Shown in pieces: positions 6,321 through 7,492 of a stretch of 7,492 nt of DNA (positions within the stretch are counted from its first letter, which is position 1; each line of letters begins with the position of its first letter). Where the stretch lies: assembly GCA_021812735.1 (NCBI GenBank), contig JAKAMV010000491.1:1-7492 (forward strand). The letters are read 5' to 3'. This stretch comes from Chloroflexota bacterium. Its GTDB lineage: Bacteria > Chloroflexota > Limnocylindria > Limnocylindrales > CSP1-4. The notes under the pieces are model-generated. The model saw only the letters and a list, made by a program, of their open reading frames with translations. It was not told where the DNA came from and made no database searches. The position numbers and the translations under genes were made by a program.

Positions 6321-6326
6321 AGGATA
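6321..6326 (-). promoter_or_regulatory. Candidate -10 element of a leaderless promoter for the 117-residue protein
   Basis: TATCCT on the minus strand lies 8 bases before the ATG at 6312, in the 46-base gap behind the acetyltransferase gene. As at the response regulator, no ribosome site is found between box and start codon, and no -35 box is evident. Confidence 0.36.
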
Positions 6327-6358
6327 GCAGTCCGCGGATCTGCCGGATGGGGCGCCGC

Positions 6359-7315
6359 TCAGGCCACGAGGCCCGGCGGAAGCCGCCGGGACATCGACAC
6401 GGCGACGGGCGTCGCGTGGCGGGTGAAGAACCGTCCGCCATCGCGGTTCGCGGACTCGTGGTCCACCGCCCATCGCGCGTAGCCGCGGCCGCGGGCCCAG
6501 GCGAGGGCGGCGTCGAGGAGGTGCGAGGCGATGGAGGTGCCGCGGAGCTCCTCGCGGGTGAACGCCGCGGTGACGCTCGCCGTGGACGGGTCGCGGACGA
6601 GCATCGCCACGTCGGTGGAGCACGGCCCGATGCGCAGGTGCGCGACGGCGCGCCCGTCCCGCTCGGCGATCATCACGGCGGTGGCGCCGTCGCCGAGGTC
6701 GCGGCGGACCAGCTCAGGCGAGGGCGCCCGGGCCGGGCGCAGGAAGATCGGGGAGGCGCCCAGATGGCGCCACAGTGCGGCGTCGAGCTCGGCCACGGCG
6801 ACGGCGTCCTCGGGACCGGCCCGCCTGACGGCGATGCCCTCGGGGAGTGGACCGGCGTCGATCGGGTCGAGCGGCCCGACCAGGTCGATGACGTACAGGC
6901 CGAAGCCGAGCCTGGCCATCGCGGACTGCGTCTCCGCGTCGTGGGCGGGGATCGTGATCGCGTGCTCGGGGCAGGCGGCGCGGATCCACCCCTCGGCGAG
7001 CTGCGTGTAGAGGCGCTCGCGGAGGCGGGTCGCCGCCGGGCCGAGGGCCGCGTGACCCACGTCCGGGGTGTAGGCCCAGCGCCCGCCGTGGCCGTCGAGG
7101 ATCACCGCGGCCTGGAACGCCACCAGCTCGCCGTCGTCCTCCACCGCGAGCCCGGCCCCACGCTCGATCAGGCGGGCCACGGCCCTCGCGACGGCGACCG
7201 GGTCCTCCCACGCGACGGGCACGAGGGGCTCGGCTCGGCGGAGGCCGGCGATCCCGCTCGCCACCAGGCGCGCAGCGGCGTCGACGTGCCTCGGGGCGAG
7301 CGGGACGATGGCCAT
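6359..7315 (-). CDS. GNAT-like N-acetyltransferase family protein with two GNAT-type halves
   Basis: A 318-residue cytoplasmic protein that I read as a tandem GNAT fold; GNAT enzymes move an acetyl group from acetyl-CoA to an amine. N-terminal half (about 1-148): helix HVDAAARLVASGIAGL, strand LAVEDDGELVAFQAAVI (56-72) and a C-terminal piece with ITIPAHDAETQSAMARLGFGLYVIDLVG (120-147), typical of GNAT strands 5-7, but no clear acetyl-CoA pyrophosphate loop. C-terminal half (about 161-312): IAVRRAGPEDAVAVAELD, AVMIAERDGRAVAHLRIG (213-230), motif A ELRGTSIASHLLDAAL (256-271), then VDHESANRDGGRFFTRH (284-300). Motif A reads R-G-T-S-I-A where R-G-x-G-x-G/A is usual. The C-terminal half is therefore the likelier catalytic lobe. 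The substrate is unknown. The ATG at 7315 has no Shine-Dalgarno; CATCCT lies 6 bases upstream. The tRNA-Glu gene lies 79 bases upstream on the same strand. Confidence 0.86.
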   Translation of the reverse strand: MAIVPLAPRHVDAAARLVASGIAGLRRAEPLVPVAWEDPVAVARAVARLIERGAGLAVEDDGELVAFQAAVILDGHGGRWAYTPDVGHAALGPAATRLRERLYTQLAEGWIRAACPEHAITIPAHDAETQSAMARLGFGLYVIDLVGPLDPIDAGPLPEGIAVRRAGPEDAVAVAELDAALWRHLGASPIFLRPARAPSPELVRRDLGDGATAVMIAERDGRAVAHLRIGPCSTDVAMLVRDPSTASVTAAFTREELRGTSIASHLLDAALAWARGRGYARWAVDHESANRDGGRFFTRHATPVAVSMSRRLPPGLVA

Positions 7316-7337
7316 GGGTCAAGGATGCCCCAGCAGG

Positions 7338-7360
7338 CCGCCGGACGCAGCACCCGGCGG
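7338..7360 (-). terminator. GC-rich hairpin between tRNA-Glu and the acetyltransferase gene (weak)
   Basis: Perfect 7-base inverted repeat CCGCCGG / CCGGCGG with a 9-base loop, 35 bases beyond the tRNA 3' end and 22 bases before the ATG at 7315. No T run follows on the minus strand, so it is not a classical intrinsic terminator. In DNA this rich in G and C such arms arise often by chance. Confidence 0.2.
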
Positions 7361-7394
7361 TTCCCCGCGGCGCGCCGCCCGCGCCGCCGGCAAC

Positions 7395-7471
7395 TGGTAC
7401 CCCCAACCGGATTCGAACCGGTGATCTCCGCCTTGAAAGGGCGGCGTCCTAGGCCTCTAGACGATGGGGGC
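7395..7471 (-). tRNA. tRNA-Glu (anticodon UUC)
   Basis: A complete 77-base tRNA that reads UUC at 7435-7437 in the seven-base loop CTTTCAA, flanked by the stem CCGCC/GGCGG; it decodes GAA and GAG. The acceptor stem GCCCCCA pairs with TGGGGGT, leaving a G1-U72 wobble pair common in bacterial and plastid tRNA-Glu, with A73. The CCA end is encoded (7395-7397). The D arm carries CGTCTAGAGGCCTAGGACG, a strong tRNA-Glu hallmark, and the T arm is ACCGG-TTCGAAT-CCGGT. No intron. Only 21 bases lie upstream within the window, so its promoter cannot be judged. Confidence 0.98.
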
Positions 7472-7492
7472 ACGCGCCAGCGGAGGGCCGGG

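Noticed and set aside
5422..6327. 301-codon plus-strand open frame across the HTH gene start, the 156-base gap and the small Cys/His gene.
   Set aside because: It would cover the control region and two minus-strand genes; its composition is shadow-like and no known domain is seen.
6313..6441. 43-codon N-terminal extension of the small Cys/His protein.
   Set aside because: It overlaps the acetyltransferase 3' end in another frame and is Arg/Pro/Ser-rich; starting at 6312 begins at the promoter-like box and gives a more protein-like sequence.
7168..7473. Minus-strand open frame of 101 codons running through the tRNA gene.
   Set aside because: The text EITGSNPVGGT is the well-known spurious translation of a tRNA T arm and CCA end; the tRNA explains the sequence.

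Overview
The window is a high-GC stretch (roughly 70% G+C by eye) in which every gene I can support is read on the minus strand. It holds eight protein genes, the last running off the low-coordinate edge, and one tRNA. High GC, a PASTA-type Ser/Thr kinase, an excisionase/BldC-like regulator and a NarL-type response regulator fit either Chloroflexota or Actinomycetota. The wording of the kinase (GQGGMATIYRARD, TLPGLTMGSVHYFAPEQ) and of GalU looks to me more like an uncultured Chloroflexota lineage. This placement is a judgement from sequence style, not a search result.

Layout in the direction of transcription, from high to low coordinates: tRNA-Glu(UUC) at 7395-7471; a two-lobed GNAT-type acetyltransferase (6359-7315); a 117-residue Cys/His-rich protein of unknown function (5959-6312); a BldC/MerR-like DNA-binding protein with a helical C-terminal domain (5026-5802), joined by a 4-base GTGA overlap to a polytopic membrane protein (3929-5029); a NarL/LuxR response regulator (3211-3885), whose 3' end overlaps an alpha/beta hydrolase (2444-3238) by 28 bases; galU (1502-2380); and, 40 bases further on, a PASTA Ser/Thr kinase (1-1461, C terminus outside the window).

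Three functional groups stand out. galU plus the PASTA kinase makes an envelope-related pair: UDP-glucose supply next to a receptor kinase whose family senses cell-wall fragments. The HTH protein plus membrane protein pair is translationally coupled and looks like a small uncharacterised regulatory module. The response regulator plus hydrolase is a second coupled pair, with no partner histidine kinase in the window. The start regions fall into two styles. Some have a Shine-Dalgarno-like purine run (kinase, HTH gene, more weakly galU). Others have a TATCCT-type -10 element only 7-8 bases before ATG and no ribosome site, which suggests leaderless transcripts (response regulator, 117-aa protein).

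I see no mobile element, CRISPR array, phage gene or plasmid function, and no gene-free stretch longer than 156 bases. The least ordinary items are the HTH/membrane-protein pair, the small Cys/His protein and the leaderless-promoter signature; nothing here amounts to a clearly new multi-gene system.
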